NCBI GenBank assembly: GCA_008477525.1
Contig: SPDT01000005.1
Location: forward strand, 4,650,001 to 4,714,000
Direction: 5' to 3'
DNA length: 64,000 bases
DNA from: Hypomyces perniciosus
Taxonomy: Eukaryota > Ascomycota > Sordariomycetes > Hypocreales > Hypocreaceae
Below are positions 21,926 through 33,546 of the stretch, in pieces. Both the position numbers and the translations under genes were made by a program. The first letter of the stretch is position 1, and each line of letters starts with the position of its first letter. The notes beneath the pieces were generated by a model. It saw only the letters and a list, made by a program, of their open reading frames with translations, was not told where the DNA came from and ran no database searches.

Positions 21926-22756
21926 CTATCTTTGTTCTGTTGCCTCACAGGATCGATCATATGCCATAGCACGAACCCTCACACGCTCCTCGTCGCCATC
22001 TGCTTTCATTTCCACTATTCCGTAATTCTTGAAATCAAACTTGTCATACAACTCTTTCCCCATGGGACTCGCAAAGAGTGTGATCGGAAGCTTTTTGTCT
22101 TTGGCCTTTTGGATTCCCCATTTCAACAGCTTGGAGGCGGCCCCTCGTCTCTGGAACTTTGGGTGAGTCCCCAGGATTTGCAGGTGGATCTGCCTTTTGC
22201 CATATCGTGTGTCAAATATTTCTGCCTTTGCTGAAGAGATGGCCGTCCTAAAGGCCTGCATGTGGTCCCAATTCTCGTCACGCCGGCGTGCGCAACTGGG
22301 GGGTGGAGATGGTGCCTCAGACGAACAAGCCACTAAGCAGAATCGTCAGATACGGGTGAACGATAGAAGAAGAAATAGTATTTTAAGACATGACCAACCG
22401 GAATGTGAGAAATGACTAGAAGTGGATTCAAGAGGGATCTTCTTCTCGTCAGGTGGAAAATGCCACACCGCGAAAGAAACAGGGGACTGTGATGGGATTT
22501 CATCCACCTTCAGGCCATCCCGACGATGTTTTTCCCGATCTAAAGGAGCAACAAAAAAGTATACTACCCACGTGCCACCATCTGGGTCCTCGTTGAAGAA
22601 ACGCTTCCAGCGTTGGGTTATCCAATACCGATGTTCTTCTAGGAACTCCATGCGTTTGGGATACCGATAGTCCCATTGTGGATCCATAGGCATAGCAGCT
22701 AAGCCTAGGCGTACCAGATGGTCGAGATCTTCTAGCGTACCTTGGCGAATGTCCAT
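21926..22756 (-). CDS. GNAT-family N-acetyltransferase
   Basis: Acyl-CoA-dependent acetyltransferase of unknown substrate. Exons 22756-22399 and 22332-21926 are joined in phase 1 across a 66-bp intron and give 254 residues. The start MDIRQGTLEDLDHLVRLGLA is the usual first strand-helix of GNAT proteins; an upstream in-frame ATG exists at 22825. The acetyl-CoA pyrophosphate-binding segment reads LGTHPKFQRRGAASKLLKWG (Q/RxxGxA). The next segment, KDKKLPITLFASPMGKELYD, leads to KFDFKNYG. A proline/serine linker spans the splice site. The donor GTTGGT is weak and a nearby GTCATT in the same phase is an alternative, which would change the linker by a few residues. Confidence 0.85.
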
Positions 22757-23520
22757 GTTGGTGGAGATGGGAAATGCGGGAGAATAACGACTGGCAAGTG
22801 GCGAACTAACTCGGCCATGATGCATTTTAATAGCACTCCATAAATGTGAAAAATAGGATGAACTGGCGGTGAAAACAAATTGTTAATTGATGTGAAACAA
22901 ATGTGGCTTCTAGAGCAGCAGTGCGTGCTGTCGGGGCGTTTTCCTGGGTTGAAGGGGTTTATATGCTCAGTTGTTGCTGTTCTTATAAGACACCATCTTC
23001 ACCGAAGTTTGTATACGGTCAACCTTTTTCAGAAGATTCATCTAACCGGTAACCATTTTGGGATTCATACTACAGAAACCGGTGACCTGTTTTGGGAGCG
23101 AGGCTGACAAGCGTGCAGATGGTAGCATCAAGGAACGTGGCTGTGAACAAAACAGCAGGGAGCCCCTGTAGGGGACAGAGAACATGGAGGATGGGAGGGT
23201 GTGTGTGTATGGATATAAACAGCCAACTCGCCGTCAATCTGAGTGCGAGATGGGGTTAGGAAATGGCCAAGAATATGGTCATCAACTAGTTCGCGAACTC
23301 CAAGAAGATGCGTACGGAGATGTCGGGTTGCCTCGTCTCATAGTAGGCTGTATTAATAAAATGTCGTGGCAATTCCCCCATCTTACACTTTTAAAAAAAC
23401 GTTGCCCCTTCTTTTGTTCAATGTCTCTGCTCTGCTCCTGAGGGTTGGATCATGATTCATAGCCTTGCGGGCTCGGTGTGATCGTACTCGGCATCAGCCT
23501 GTTGTGAATGATCATTTGAT
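22757..23520. other. Divergent spacer between the acetyltransferase and regulator genes
   Basis: No gene is supported. Open frames at 22880-23107 and 23184-23441 show no recognisable product. Confidence 0.4.
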
Positions 23521-26165
23521 ATGATCTGCGGGCGTTTTGGCATTAACTCACTCGTGAATGCGCCGTGCCGTATGCCACTTTCTGTCCATCAATTAGAAAT
23601 GTGTGAAACGTGTTTTCGCTCAGACGGAGATGCAGGTGAAGCGGCACACACATGCATGCTGCCGCTGATGCAACAAGGTACTACCCCAAAGCCTGCCCAT
23701 GTCGATCGAATCGCTGTTCCCAATCCGCTGATTCCTCATTCTTTCTATTGTATCTATCCAGGTTATTCCCTTGTGCCAGCCGGGTTTCAAGCCCGTCCAC
23801 TCGAAGCCACTCCATCCACCCAGGGTCTCGATGACCACCTGAGCTATGCTCATATTCTTGGCCACAGCCACACCAATTTTGAGCGACATCGATATGGTAA
23901 CAATGGATCGTTCGATGTGACAACCACCCCGCAGCTGACTCCAAGTCTGGGCTCGGTGTCACTACACTCCCATGCGCTGCCATTCAACCAGCATGCCAGT
24001 GGGATGTTTGTTTTTACCACGCCGTCTGATTTACCAACATTCGTTGGCGATAGAAATCAGCTTGTGGCTGCCAATAGCCAGCAACTTATACACCCACCTC
24101 TTACATCCTCGCATTTTGGGCAACAACCAGGGTTTCACTTCCTGGAGCCATACAATGGCCGTCCTGAGTACCCTCCCTCCATTGGCACAACGTATACGCC
24201 AAATACTGTCTCAGACAGCATTCGGGACCATGCCAATGAATCACAAACAGAGCCACAGGCCCTCCAAAAATTTGATTGGATCTCGGAGGATCCATCCACC
24301 GAACCCAAGGGTCGACAAAGTTTTGTCAAGGTTAAATCAGGGCGAGTATCAAAGAAAACAACGACCAATCATTCTAGGAAAGCAGCCAACAAGATGACCG
24401 TTAGTTTCAGCCTTCTATATGCAACAGATCAGTTGACGACTTCTAACCAATGATAGACATCGAGAATAGTCCCGGTTTTCGACAATACTGGCCTCGAATG
24501 TGGTGCCTATTCTACCCTAGGAGCCAGACAAAATCCACGGGCCCCGTCCAAAAATCCCGAAAAGAAGGAACAGACAGCATTAACAAGACAGATTGGTGCC
24601 TGCATAAGATGTCATTTTCTCAAGACCCGGGTATGTGTAAAACATCATAGATTTGAAAACATGGTCAAACTGACGAGATTCTAACTAGTGCGATCCCTCG
24701 AATGGCGATACATCCACACCTTGTCAATGCTGTCGTACTTCGGTCCCTTATCTTTGGAAAATCCCATGTATTCGGACTAAGATCAAAGACGCCATTCTCT
24801 TTCGGCCTGGTAAGTGTGGGACATCCCACTCATCCCGTCCTTGTTAACGGCTACATCAGCCAGGCCGGAAAGACCACTGCAATCTCCTTTGTTTTGATGA
24901 TGCCGATATGTTTCCCACTACCTTTTAATTGCCTTTTTGTCGTCATATTATTGCCTACAGCTAACCTGAGCACAGGACCCTCGTCAGGCCACCCCCTCGA
25001 GTTCCCGAATGCAACCGCCAAGGCAGTATACAGAGGTTCCGATCATCCGAACAGAAGGGCAGTCAAAATACAAATCAGCCAGGATTTTCCGGGTACTTGT
25101 TTGAGTGTATTCGTTTCTGAGTTCACACCACGAAGTACTGATAAAACGAGCTACAAGTGGAGTGACAAAACTAGCCAGCGTCGCATGGAGATGCAGATGC
25201 CGCCTTACCAACTTGCAGACCCAAAGTCGGCTCTGGGGGCAATTGAAGAATACATACAAACACTAACCCTCTTCTGTCTCATTACTGTCGGTGGTTCAAA
25301 CCCTATTATCCGGGAGACAATTGACTGGGCGATTCAGTATGCTCAAAGTAATAAGGTATTTCTCCCATCAATGATGATCCCCAGTGTCAGACGAGAAAGA
25401 TCATTAACGGTCCCTAGAAGCCACTAGTAGCGCTTGCCCTTCAAGTATGGGTGGGTTGCCGCTTAATTGAAAGGCCATGGAAAATAGTTGGTGAAGAAAC
25501 TCTCGGCCTGGAAGAAATTAATGACAGCTCCAATCCTTGGAATGGCACAATACCAATTCCGCCCATCATGGATCACCAACTTGATCAACTGATCATCCAG
25601 AAGTATCTCAACCCACGGAGATTGGAACTTCTTCGAGGTCTTCAGACCATGGTAGAACAACGAAAGGCGGAAAACCGATTGGAAGTCTTTCTTGTGGTGT
25701 TCATCTTACTCCACAATACAGAAATGCTACTGTCACACTCATGTGCCATGGCTCAGCGATTTGGCATTGGGGTAAGTCTTGTATTCTGTCATCGATTGTT
25801 CATTCCTAACGCGTTAGGTAGCTGCAATACTTTTCCTCTGAGCGATCAAAGTCATATACCCACACCGCTGAGGTCCTTCTCGTACACTTTCTCATTGCTT
25901 TCCGGGGCATTCAGCTTATGCACAAAGGGCGGAAGAGTACGGTCTCCACACCAATGACTCAACCAGAGGACGATCGCCAGTGCATACAACAGATTTTAGA
26001 GGAAGTCGATAGAAACAGTGAGTCTCTTGCGAGTAAAATTTTGTAATAACGACAAGCTCATCGTCTTTTCCAGAGCCCTTCTTTGACGGATTACGATCCA
26101 GGCCAGAGGACGAAAAGGACCTCCATTGGTGGCACCGAATTTTCACCAACGACGATGAAACCTAG
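23521..26165 (+). CDS. Zn(II)2Cys6 transcription factor with internal zinc cluster (II)
   Basis: Fungal regulator whose zinc cluster is in the middle, not at the start. Proposed exons: 23521-24399, 24457-24630, 24689-24809, 24864-24890, 24961-25355, 25421-25771, 25822-26017 and 26074-26165, giving 744 residues in frame. Residues 1-300 are a Ser/Thr/Pro/His-rich disordered region. The cluster reads ACIRCHFLKTR then CDPSNGDTSTPCQCC and, after a loop, WKIPCIRTKI, the pattern of a common filamentous-fungus family. An intron splits the cluster between Arg and the third Cys. The C-terminal part has PYQLADPKSALGAIEEYIQT, LVALALQVWVGCRLIERPW and RLELLRGLQTMVEQRKAENR. The 27-nt exon 4 and its flanking sites are the weakest part. 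The start could be a later ATG. The targets are unknown. Confidence 0.78.
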
Positions 26166-26449
26166 TAGTAGGCAGTAATAGGCTGTGGAGAACAATATTT
26201 CAATGTGGATCTGGATTTGGGAGAACATTATTGGGATAAACAGATTAAAACGGCATGGCTCAGAGCCAGGACAACACAAATTGATTAAAATAAAGGGTAG
26301 ACGGGGGTTCACGGATAATATTTAAGGGCATAAGAACTAATAATCTCCTCTCATATTTCATTCAATATAGTGCATCTGATATCTTAGCAAAGGCTGATAG
26401 TGCGAATACGGAGATGTGCCCACAACTCCCCACAAGTGATAAGATCACC
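26166..26449. other. Spacer between regulator II and tRNA-Arg
   Basis: Nothing recognisable apart from expected 3' flank of the regulator. Confidence 0.3.
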
Positions 26450-26528
26450 GGTCGTGTGGCTCAATGGCAGAGCGTCTGACTACGAATAGTACATCAGGAG
26501 GTTGCAGGTTCGACCCCTGTCTCGATCA
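26450..26528 (+). tRNA. tRNA-Arg(ACG) with a 7-nt intron
   Basis: The cloverleaf folds by eye. The acceptor arm GGTCGTG pairs with CTCGATC (one T-T mismatch and one G-T pair). The D-arm is GCTC/GAGC. The anticodon stem TCTGA pairs with TCAGG, the variable loop is AGGTT, and the T-arm GCAGG/CCTGT has loop TTCGACC. The anticodon-side loop is 14 nt. Taking anticodon ACG at loop positions 3-5 leaves a 7-nt intron (ATAGTAC) after base 37, the canonical place. Box A (TGGCTCAATGG) and box B (GGTTCGACCCC) are present. An A discriminator follows, and a T-run lies about 50 nt downstream. Confidence 0.85.
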
Positions 26529-29500
26529 ATGATTACCTTTTACATCTTTAAAAGAGTAGGAGAATATTTTCTTTTGTCGTTTGTTTCCCTTTTTTGTTAA
26601 TATATGCAACACTTTAACCGTGAGAGTGACCAATACTCTGTTATAATAACTGCTAATTTTAAATAAATTACGATTGAAAGTATCTATCAATACAATGATC
26701 CCTATTCACACAAGTATTGATTAAAACGTGCTATGATTGTCTCACTAACCGGCATCTGAAGTCTGAACAAGAAGTGTGACATGGCATCACCATATGAAAT
26801 GTCATTCCCCCCTCTGTGCCTCAATGTATGCCCAAAAAAACGACAAACCTTCTCACCATTCGGATCTCACGCCGTAGAGTCATTCAATTCCAGAATTATG
26901 AGTACGAACCAAAGTTCAGGCAGTCTTGGGATCATACCGTAGAACAGAAGTAGTCCCTCTCCCCCTTGCTATACTCACACTATGTAGCAACCTTGCAACA
27001 AAGATACCGCTTCTCTTTTCCTATATCCGATGAGTTTGGCATTTGAACCACCCATCATGAGGCATATGCGGTAGCAGGTATTTAACCCTCTTAGCCAGGA
27101 CCAGCTCGCTCCTCGAACCAGTCTATGAACTTGGCCCATGACGACATCAGTGCTCGTACCATCCGGCGTATTGCGTCTTCAATAAGATTTCCTAATGCCG
27201 TACTCGAACCCTCAATGTTAGACTCTGGGCTAGAGGATCACCGCAGTTGGTGATGCATAAAATTATTGTGAATACTGTTTGAACAGAACCATTTCATGGA
27301 GCATGGCATGCATGATGCCCACTTTTATGTCTGAGAGAAAAAGGGTATGAAACTAAGACACGGCTATATAGCCTTGTCTCAGGTTGACACTCTGATACAC
27401 TTCTCAACCGAGGAACGTGAGATCAATATGAATCACATTTGTCAGGGTGGTGTTGCCAGAGAGGAGTTGTTCGGTCTTTGTCGGAGTGAAAGGTGAAAGG
27501 TACTACGATGTGAGAAATGTATGTAACGTAACGCGTCGGGTTGCATGGCAACTCTGTGCCTACTTTGAACTCAGTCGCGAAGGTCATTGCTAGGTTCGAC
27601 GCAGCCAAGACAAAGAAAGACCATTACAGAAGAAACAGATGGGACTTAACCTGATGGTCCCCTAAAGAAAGACACGTAGCCCCAGCCACACAATCAAGGT
27701 CCGTTGAAGGTGATAAGCCTTGGCACCTGAGCATGTATGCGGTGGACTTTCGACAAGAGTGAAAGTGGAGAGATACTTAGGATTCCGGACTGCAGTTCTG
27801 ATTGGCGCGTCATTTTGACCAGCAAATATATGTTGGTTGATGCAGTCGGTATGTTGGCGTGCCCAACAAGACCAAGAATCGCCCAATAACGGCACGTGTA
27901 GCATGACCAGCCATTACCAAGCATGACCAAGCATTAGCAAAGGTGGCCTTCGTATACGTGCCGACATCTTTGTGGTGCCAAGATATCTAAGGATAGAGAG
28001 TACACTCCGTAGTAGTGACAGTTCAGAGTAGTATTTTTGCTGCAGAGATGCCTGGCTCACGCCTCACACAGCCCGCCTGGCGCGATTGGTTACAGCTCGG
28101 GAGACCACTGCACAGTTTCCCCCAGATCCCACTCTGATCTTTGCTCACATATTTTCATTTGATCTGGGGTTGCGAATTACTGGATGGCTGACCCAAAAGA
28201 GAAGCAGTACAACCTTAGCGCTGCCCAAGGGATATTACTAGTCTCGCTATTCGCGTCAATGTCCAAAATGAGACATCTGCAAAAGCCTCAGCTGTGAGTC
28301 GAGAGCGTTGTCGACCATCTGGAACCATCTTGATGCTTGCATACGAGCGGGTAATAGTAGGGAGTTGGATTTATACGAGTGCCGGACCGGTCCGGAAAAG
28401 AAAATACGTAAGGATGTGCTAGTTTACGAAGGATTAGCCTTATGGACCGGACCGGTCCGTTGCTAATCCTCCGTCCTTTCGGCTCTGCTAGTACTCCGGA
28501 GCATTAAATGCATTGTCGCCTAAAGCGGGATGAGCTACTGATGCTGAGCATTTGTATTTATATATAGGTACCTATGTATAAATGCTGGCTTCATTCGCGC
28601 CGTCACGGCCGAACAGATACAGCCGGATGGCAAAATCGACACCACCGAAGAATGCGCTGCTGCTTCCAGAGAGTGGGCACGAGGAGTGACCGAACTCCCA
28701 ACCCATTTGCTACCTGGCAGGAATCTTTCTCAAGAGCCATTGGCGAGAGAATGGAGATCTATTTTCCTTAACCTTGTCGCCTGGTGCCACTTTGGACCGA
28801 GCCCAATTCCGGTGTTCGGTAGGTATGCTCTTTTCTTTGGTCGCTACCAAATCCCCAGCTGAAATACACTTCGGCCTTGGTGAGTTCCCCGGACTGGCGG
28901 GCATCAAATAATGCTGGAGCCAAGTACCATCTATCTGGTAGTCTTCTACTTCTCTTCAGGAACATACCTCATTAGTAGTGCCATCACTCAATACACAATA
29001 CACAGCTACTCGGAGATGGAAGTACCCCGGCCAATCTCGCCCGCTATTGCGTAATTAGGATAAATAACATACGCAGGTGCGTTGGAATGGGGGGTCTATG
29101 GAAGGAAGCTGGGGTATTACAAGTGAAACGGATAGGAAACGAGAACCCATGTGATGAGAAAGGATTATTCGGGTATTTTCAGTAAAAGAAAATATAAATT
29201 TAATACTATTTTTACCTCATGGAATAACCACGTGCGTTACAATAAGCTGTGCTATGCCAATGATCAAGCAATGATCAGCTTCGAAGAATGCCCGTATTAA
29301 ACCCCCTCAGTTGCATGAGATACGCAAATCCAATGACAAAATCTTGTAATCCCACCACACCAGGAAATCAAATTAGTCATATTTTCCCGATTTCTTAATG
29401 AGCGGCAATTCCGGTTCCACTCTTATTATTTTCTGGGCGACCTTATAACCCACACAAAACTATGGGAGAGCACTTCAGTCACTGCGCGTAAAAACCCGCA

Positions 29501-29954
29501 GAATATTATCTAGGGATCAGAATCCAACTTTGTCATGTATCACAGCAGGGCTAAATGCTAATTAGACTGACGTGTTCACCGAACTCGCAAAGATGATCAT
29601 CTGATTATGAAGACGGGCCACTGACAACACAAAGCACACCCCCACGACTTCTATGGGTGGGCGGGGATTGGGATTTGTTTGAACAAGAAGACCAATCCCC
29701 TCACATATAACGACCAATAGGCCGCGTTCAAGACTCAATTGCCATTCATCCCACTTATCTGGCCGGTTTCAGACGCTGCATACCTACCCAAAAAAGTGTT
29801 CTGGCGCTTTTATTTCCTCACTTTATGTCCGCAGAATCTATGAGCGAGTGGTCCATTATAAAGATGGCACTCGCCATATCGCTCTCGAATTTTGGACTGA
29901 GTTTTTGAAGGTCCTAGTCCAGCGAGAACCCGGTATTCTCTCCTCTGTAATCAA
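26529..29954. other. 3.4-kb region without a supported gene
   Basis: No convincing coding region was found on either strand. Short frames near 27423-27930 and 28574-28965 lack recognisable products. A small part at about 28624-28860 reads as PDGKIDTTEECAAASREWAR, which could be a gene remnant, but no family was identified. GC-rich palindromes lie at 28382-28470. The last part should include the promoter of the dioxygenase gene. Confidence 0.4.
28382..28470. repeat. Clustered palindromes CCGGACCGGTCCGG and an inverted repeat
   Basis: A perfect 14-bp palindrome lies at 28382-28395. A 12-bp palindrome, CGGACCGGTCCG, at 28448-28459 sits inside a stem made by AGGATTAGC (28430-28438) and GCTAATCCT (28462-28470). 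It could be an operator for a dimeric regulator, such as a Zn2Cys6 factor that reads CGG/CCG pairs, or the core of a small mobile element. Confidence 0.7.
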
Positions 29955-31567
29955 ATGAGTCTCGCGACTGTTGCCCTTGTGGCCGCTCCGGCCCATGGCC
30001 TTCGACAGAGATACACAGCGGACGAGCTCGAGATTGAAAAGAGGGTCGATATCGAGTCTCTCCGCCCAGGATTCACTATCACCAACCCCGCCACTCCAAA
30101 TAAGCCTGACCCGGATATTCAGTGGATTCCCTCATACGATACGTTTGTCCGCCGAGTTGAGCGTCTTCATCTGGAGCGTAGCCACAAGGCACAAGAAATA
30201 TCTACCACCCTTCCCAAAGGTTTTCCACTCATGGCTACTGGCGACCGAGTATGGACTGGTAAAGAGTTAGATGGAAGCAGAAAGCCTAACTACATTCTCC
30301 ACTTGGATGAGGGAGATCTTCAAGAGATCGAGAATGCCCTTGTATCCTTCCTGGGTAAGAAAATTGATCAATTTGTTCAGTTCATTTATTGACGGCTCTA
30401 GCTGAGTTCCCCGATTCACGGATAGATGATGCTACAAGGGAGAATTTCCGTCTTCCCACTCTTGGAAAGAAACTACAGCGCGTGTCTGATATTTTGCACT
30501 CCGGTTTGGGCTTCATGATCCTTCGCGGCTTGGACCCCGCTACTCACAGCCAACTGGAGAATGTCCTGATCTATGTTGGCATCTGCCGATACATTGGTCC
30601 AAGATTCGGCATCCAGGATTCCGATGGCAGTTACCTGAGTGAGTAGCATCGCTATATGAAACACATACGAAACAGAGAGCTTACATGGGACTAAAGTACA
30701 TATCAAGGACGTGGGAAATCAGATTCCCGACTCTGGCTTCCGGCAGGCCCCTTATACGAATATGGCACAGGTACTTGAGCCCCTGGTCGTGAAATTTCTG
30801 TCATTGAAAACTGAAAATGAGAACTGACTCTATCTATTTTAAGCCGTTCCATTGCGATAGTTACGATATTCTTACTATATACACCATAGACAAAGCACAG
30901 CAGGGCGGTGCCTCATACCTAGCGTCCACAGGACATATTTACAATGAGATTGCTCGCACTAGACCTGATGTTGTTGCCACACTGGCAGCAAGTAATTGGA
31001 TCATGGACAAGTTGAGTCAGCCCGTTCCTCGCTGTTTGTGACAGCCAACTCATTTGATGTTGAGAAACTAAAATATAATCCAGACAACGAACGGAGCGCG
31101 GAAAACCTTCGTATTGGTATCAGCGGCCCATCTTGTTCAACTTCCCCAAACATGGACCAGGTCTATACTTCAACCGCAGAGTAATTACTGGCTCCCCTGT
31201 CTCTCCCCGGAGTGCTGGTGTGCCACCCATGACCGAAGAACAGGCTGAAGCACTCGACATGGTTCATTTCACGGCCGAGCGGAGCCAGTTCGAGGTAACC
31301 CTTGAGCCGGGAGACATTATGTTTGTTAATAATTTCTCTGTCCTGCACGCAAGAGAGGCATATCACGACGACAAGAGTGGCAATATGAGGCATATGATGC
31401 GACTATGGCTGCGGGATGACCAGCGTGCGTGGGAGACACCTCATGAGCTGGCTGCCTCTTGGATTGACACATATGGTCCATCTCCTCGCCGAGCGAAGGC
31501 AAAGTGGGACGTGGAAGTGCCGTTGAAGCGCAAGCGTGTTCTTGCGAGATCAAACTCATGTTCGTGA
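29955..31567 (+). CDS. TauD/TfdA-type Fe(II)/2-oxoglutarate dioxygenase (clavaminate synthase-like)
   Basis: Non-heme iron dioxygenase of the TauD family; the substrate is unknown. Proposed exons: 29955-30354, 30402-30638, 30697-30770, 30844-31023 and 31124-31567, giving about 444 residues. The first metal-binding pair is in PFHCDSYDILTIYT (His240-x-Asp242). The distal His is in SVLHAREAYHDD, and the 2-oxoglutarate-binding Arg is in MRHMMRLWLRD. Other family strings are FMILRGLDP, RRVITGSPVSPRSAGVPPMT and EEQAEALDMVHF. The last intron is uncertain: the 31024-31123 piece could hide a small extra exon, since NWIMDK and RPILFNFPKHGPG must be joined across it. All key residues are intact. It sits near an unrelated secreted-protein candidate and gives no pathway clue. 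Confidence 0.85.
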
Positions 31568-32745
31568 TAGAGAAGAATACGGTACTGACTGTAGAGGTTT
31601 CGGTAAAATAGCTGGAACTAAGCATGGTGTCTTTGGCTGAAATGCTTCAAATTCGGGATAGCTTCGAGCATACTAAACACTAACATGCAGTTTTGCTGGA
31701 TGAGACACCGTCCTGTATATTACTCTATAGAATGGGAGTGCATGCATCTCGGGTTTAGGCCAAACTCATATCCTGCAGCTAGGTATACTATCCTTGAGTG
31801 GCATGACGCAAAGTTCCACCCAAAGAGGATTATCGCCGATCCGCCGACCGAAGATTGTCTCATCGATCATTTTTGGCTCCATAGGGTTGCATTCCTTGAT
31901 GCTATGTGTAATATGATGGTTGTACCTACTATCAGGGAAAACTCTAATAATACTACCAGCTACTATATATAGCTTACCGATCTTAGGTGTTTTCTTTGCC
32001 GCTTGTATGATTATATTTATTAGTCCACAATAGATCTCAAGCTCACAACGAAGGAAAACATTTCGATTTTAATAGGAGCGTGATAGTAATAGTAATAAAA
32101 AAGAATAAATTTTAGCAAGCTTGGGTATTTAACCAGGAAGCATAAGGGAACCGCCTAGAATACCATTAACTTCTGAGCATAACTTGGGTTGCCCGTTGTC
32201 GTGTAACATGGTTACATAGTCAGTCTGAACGCATCACGATGATAGGGCATTCTGGGCACCTTAATTTCCACTAAATTGCACCATCTTATGTGTGTTCGTT
32301 GACTTCACCCTCCTATCCTAATTGGTTTCCCATCCAGCCATTTTGTCATAGAAAGAGAACGTCGTGCGTTCTGTTTCACCTCATACAAGATCACTGACCC
32401 CCTTGCATCCCCGATTTCTAATTATTCCAACAGCTAGACCGACGTTACCCGACACCTGTAAGGAAGACTAGTTGTCGCCCAAGACATACATTGCATATCT
32501 GAGATCTTGGAATGACCCAGATTTATTAGACCGCTGTATTTAGGGTCGGCTGTTCTCGTAATGATACTAGGAGACTTATCTTCTCTACTCAACTCTTAAG
32601 GCCTCAGCAAACAGCCTAATATTTACAAATCTGTCTCATTAAGATTCAACACTAGCAAGATTGTATGTATCTCAACTATGACCTAGAAAATCCCCCTTTT
32701 TTTTAGCTATTAATCTTTACTCACTTATGTATTGATAGTTTAGAG
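31568..32745. other. Intergenic, AT-rich, no supported gene
   Basis: No coding region is supported. An open frame at 31685-31972 has no recognisable product. Composition becomes more AT-rich toward 32100 and 32600. Confidence 0.4.
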
Positions 32746-32991
32746 ATGAAGTTATCTCTTTGTGTTGCTTTGCTTGCCTCTGGCCTTTCTGTATGGGCAA
32801 ACGATACTGTATACCCCACCGAGAAAGAATTACAGCAGTGTAAAGAGACTAAAGATGGGTCAACTGCCCTTGTTGGTGTTATTAAACAATGTGGCGTATA
32901 CTCTCTCAAGCACAGAGGACTTGGTCTTGGTATATGGACAGCATTCTGTCACACAGCAAATAAAAGACACACTATTGGCTACATTTGCTAG
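32746..32991 (+). CDS. Candidate small secreted protein, 81 residues
   Basis: A short open frame starts with a classical secretion signal, MKLSLCVALLASGLSVWA, with likely cleavage after Ala18. The mature part, NDTVYPTEKELQQCKETKDG and onward, contains four Cys. Such proteins are common candidate effectors in fungi. No family is recognised. A splice variant is possible, since GTATAC at 32897 and CACACAG before 32959 could be intron ends. The signal peptide is the only strong support, so the gene is tentative. Confidence 0.4.
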   Translation: MKLSLCVALLASGLSVWANDTVYPTEKELQQCKETKDGSTALVGVIKQCGVYSLKHRGLGLGIWTAFCHTANKRHTIGYIC

Positions 32992-33546
32992 GGTATATAT
33001 CTCACTTTTGCTGGCCTGGTATAACGGTTTGACACATTCTGCGTAGTTTTTATAGATAGATTTCTTCTCTACGTCGCATTCAACATCACTCTCTCCTCAA
33101 CTTGGGTTATGTCACTTATGCGGTCCCGAATACTTGAGAAGATATATAAATTTTACCCGTTAGTGGCGCCTTTGGCAACTAACAGTTTGGACTTGGCCAA
33201 ACAAGTCCAAACAGTTACTACTACCTACTACTCCGTACTACTCGTAGTTACCAAAGACCCCACCAACAGGTACATTTCATGTTTATGTTTGATGCCATGC
33301 CGAATCGGATTCAAACCCAGCGACTTCCTTACCCCAAGTAGGTAGCACTCTGAAGCTCAATTCACTAGACAATCCGCTATCCCACGTGACTTGGCCGGAT
33401 TAGGTATACTCCATAGCCTCGTTCAAAACAAGGCTTTAAGCTGTTGTATGTACTCGGTACTCCGTAACCCCACCAACTTTCCATCATACATGTACTCCGT
33501 ATTATTACTCCGTATTATTACTCCGTGTATGACATCAGTAACAACA
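32992..33546. other. Spacer upstream of the HNH gene, rich in TACTCCGTA motifs
   Basis: No gene is supported. Several copies of TACTCCGTA or the half ACTCCGTA occur at about 33229-33241, 33446-33465 and 33490-33527. Confidence 0.5.
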
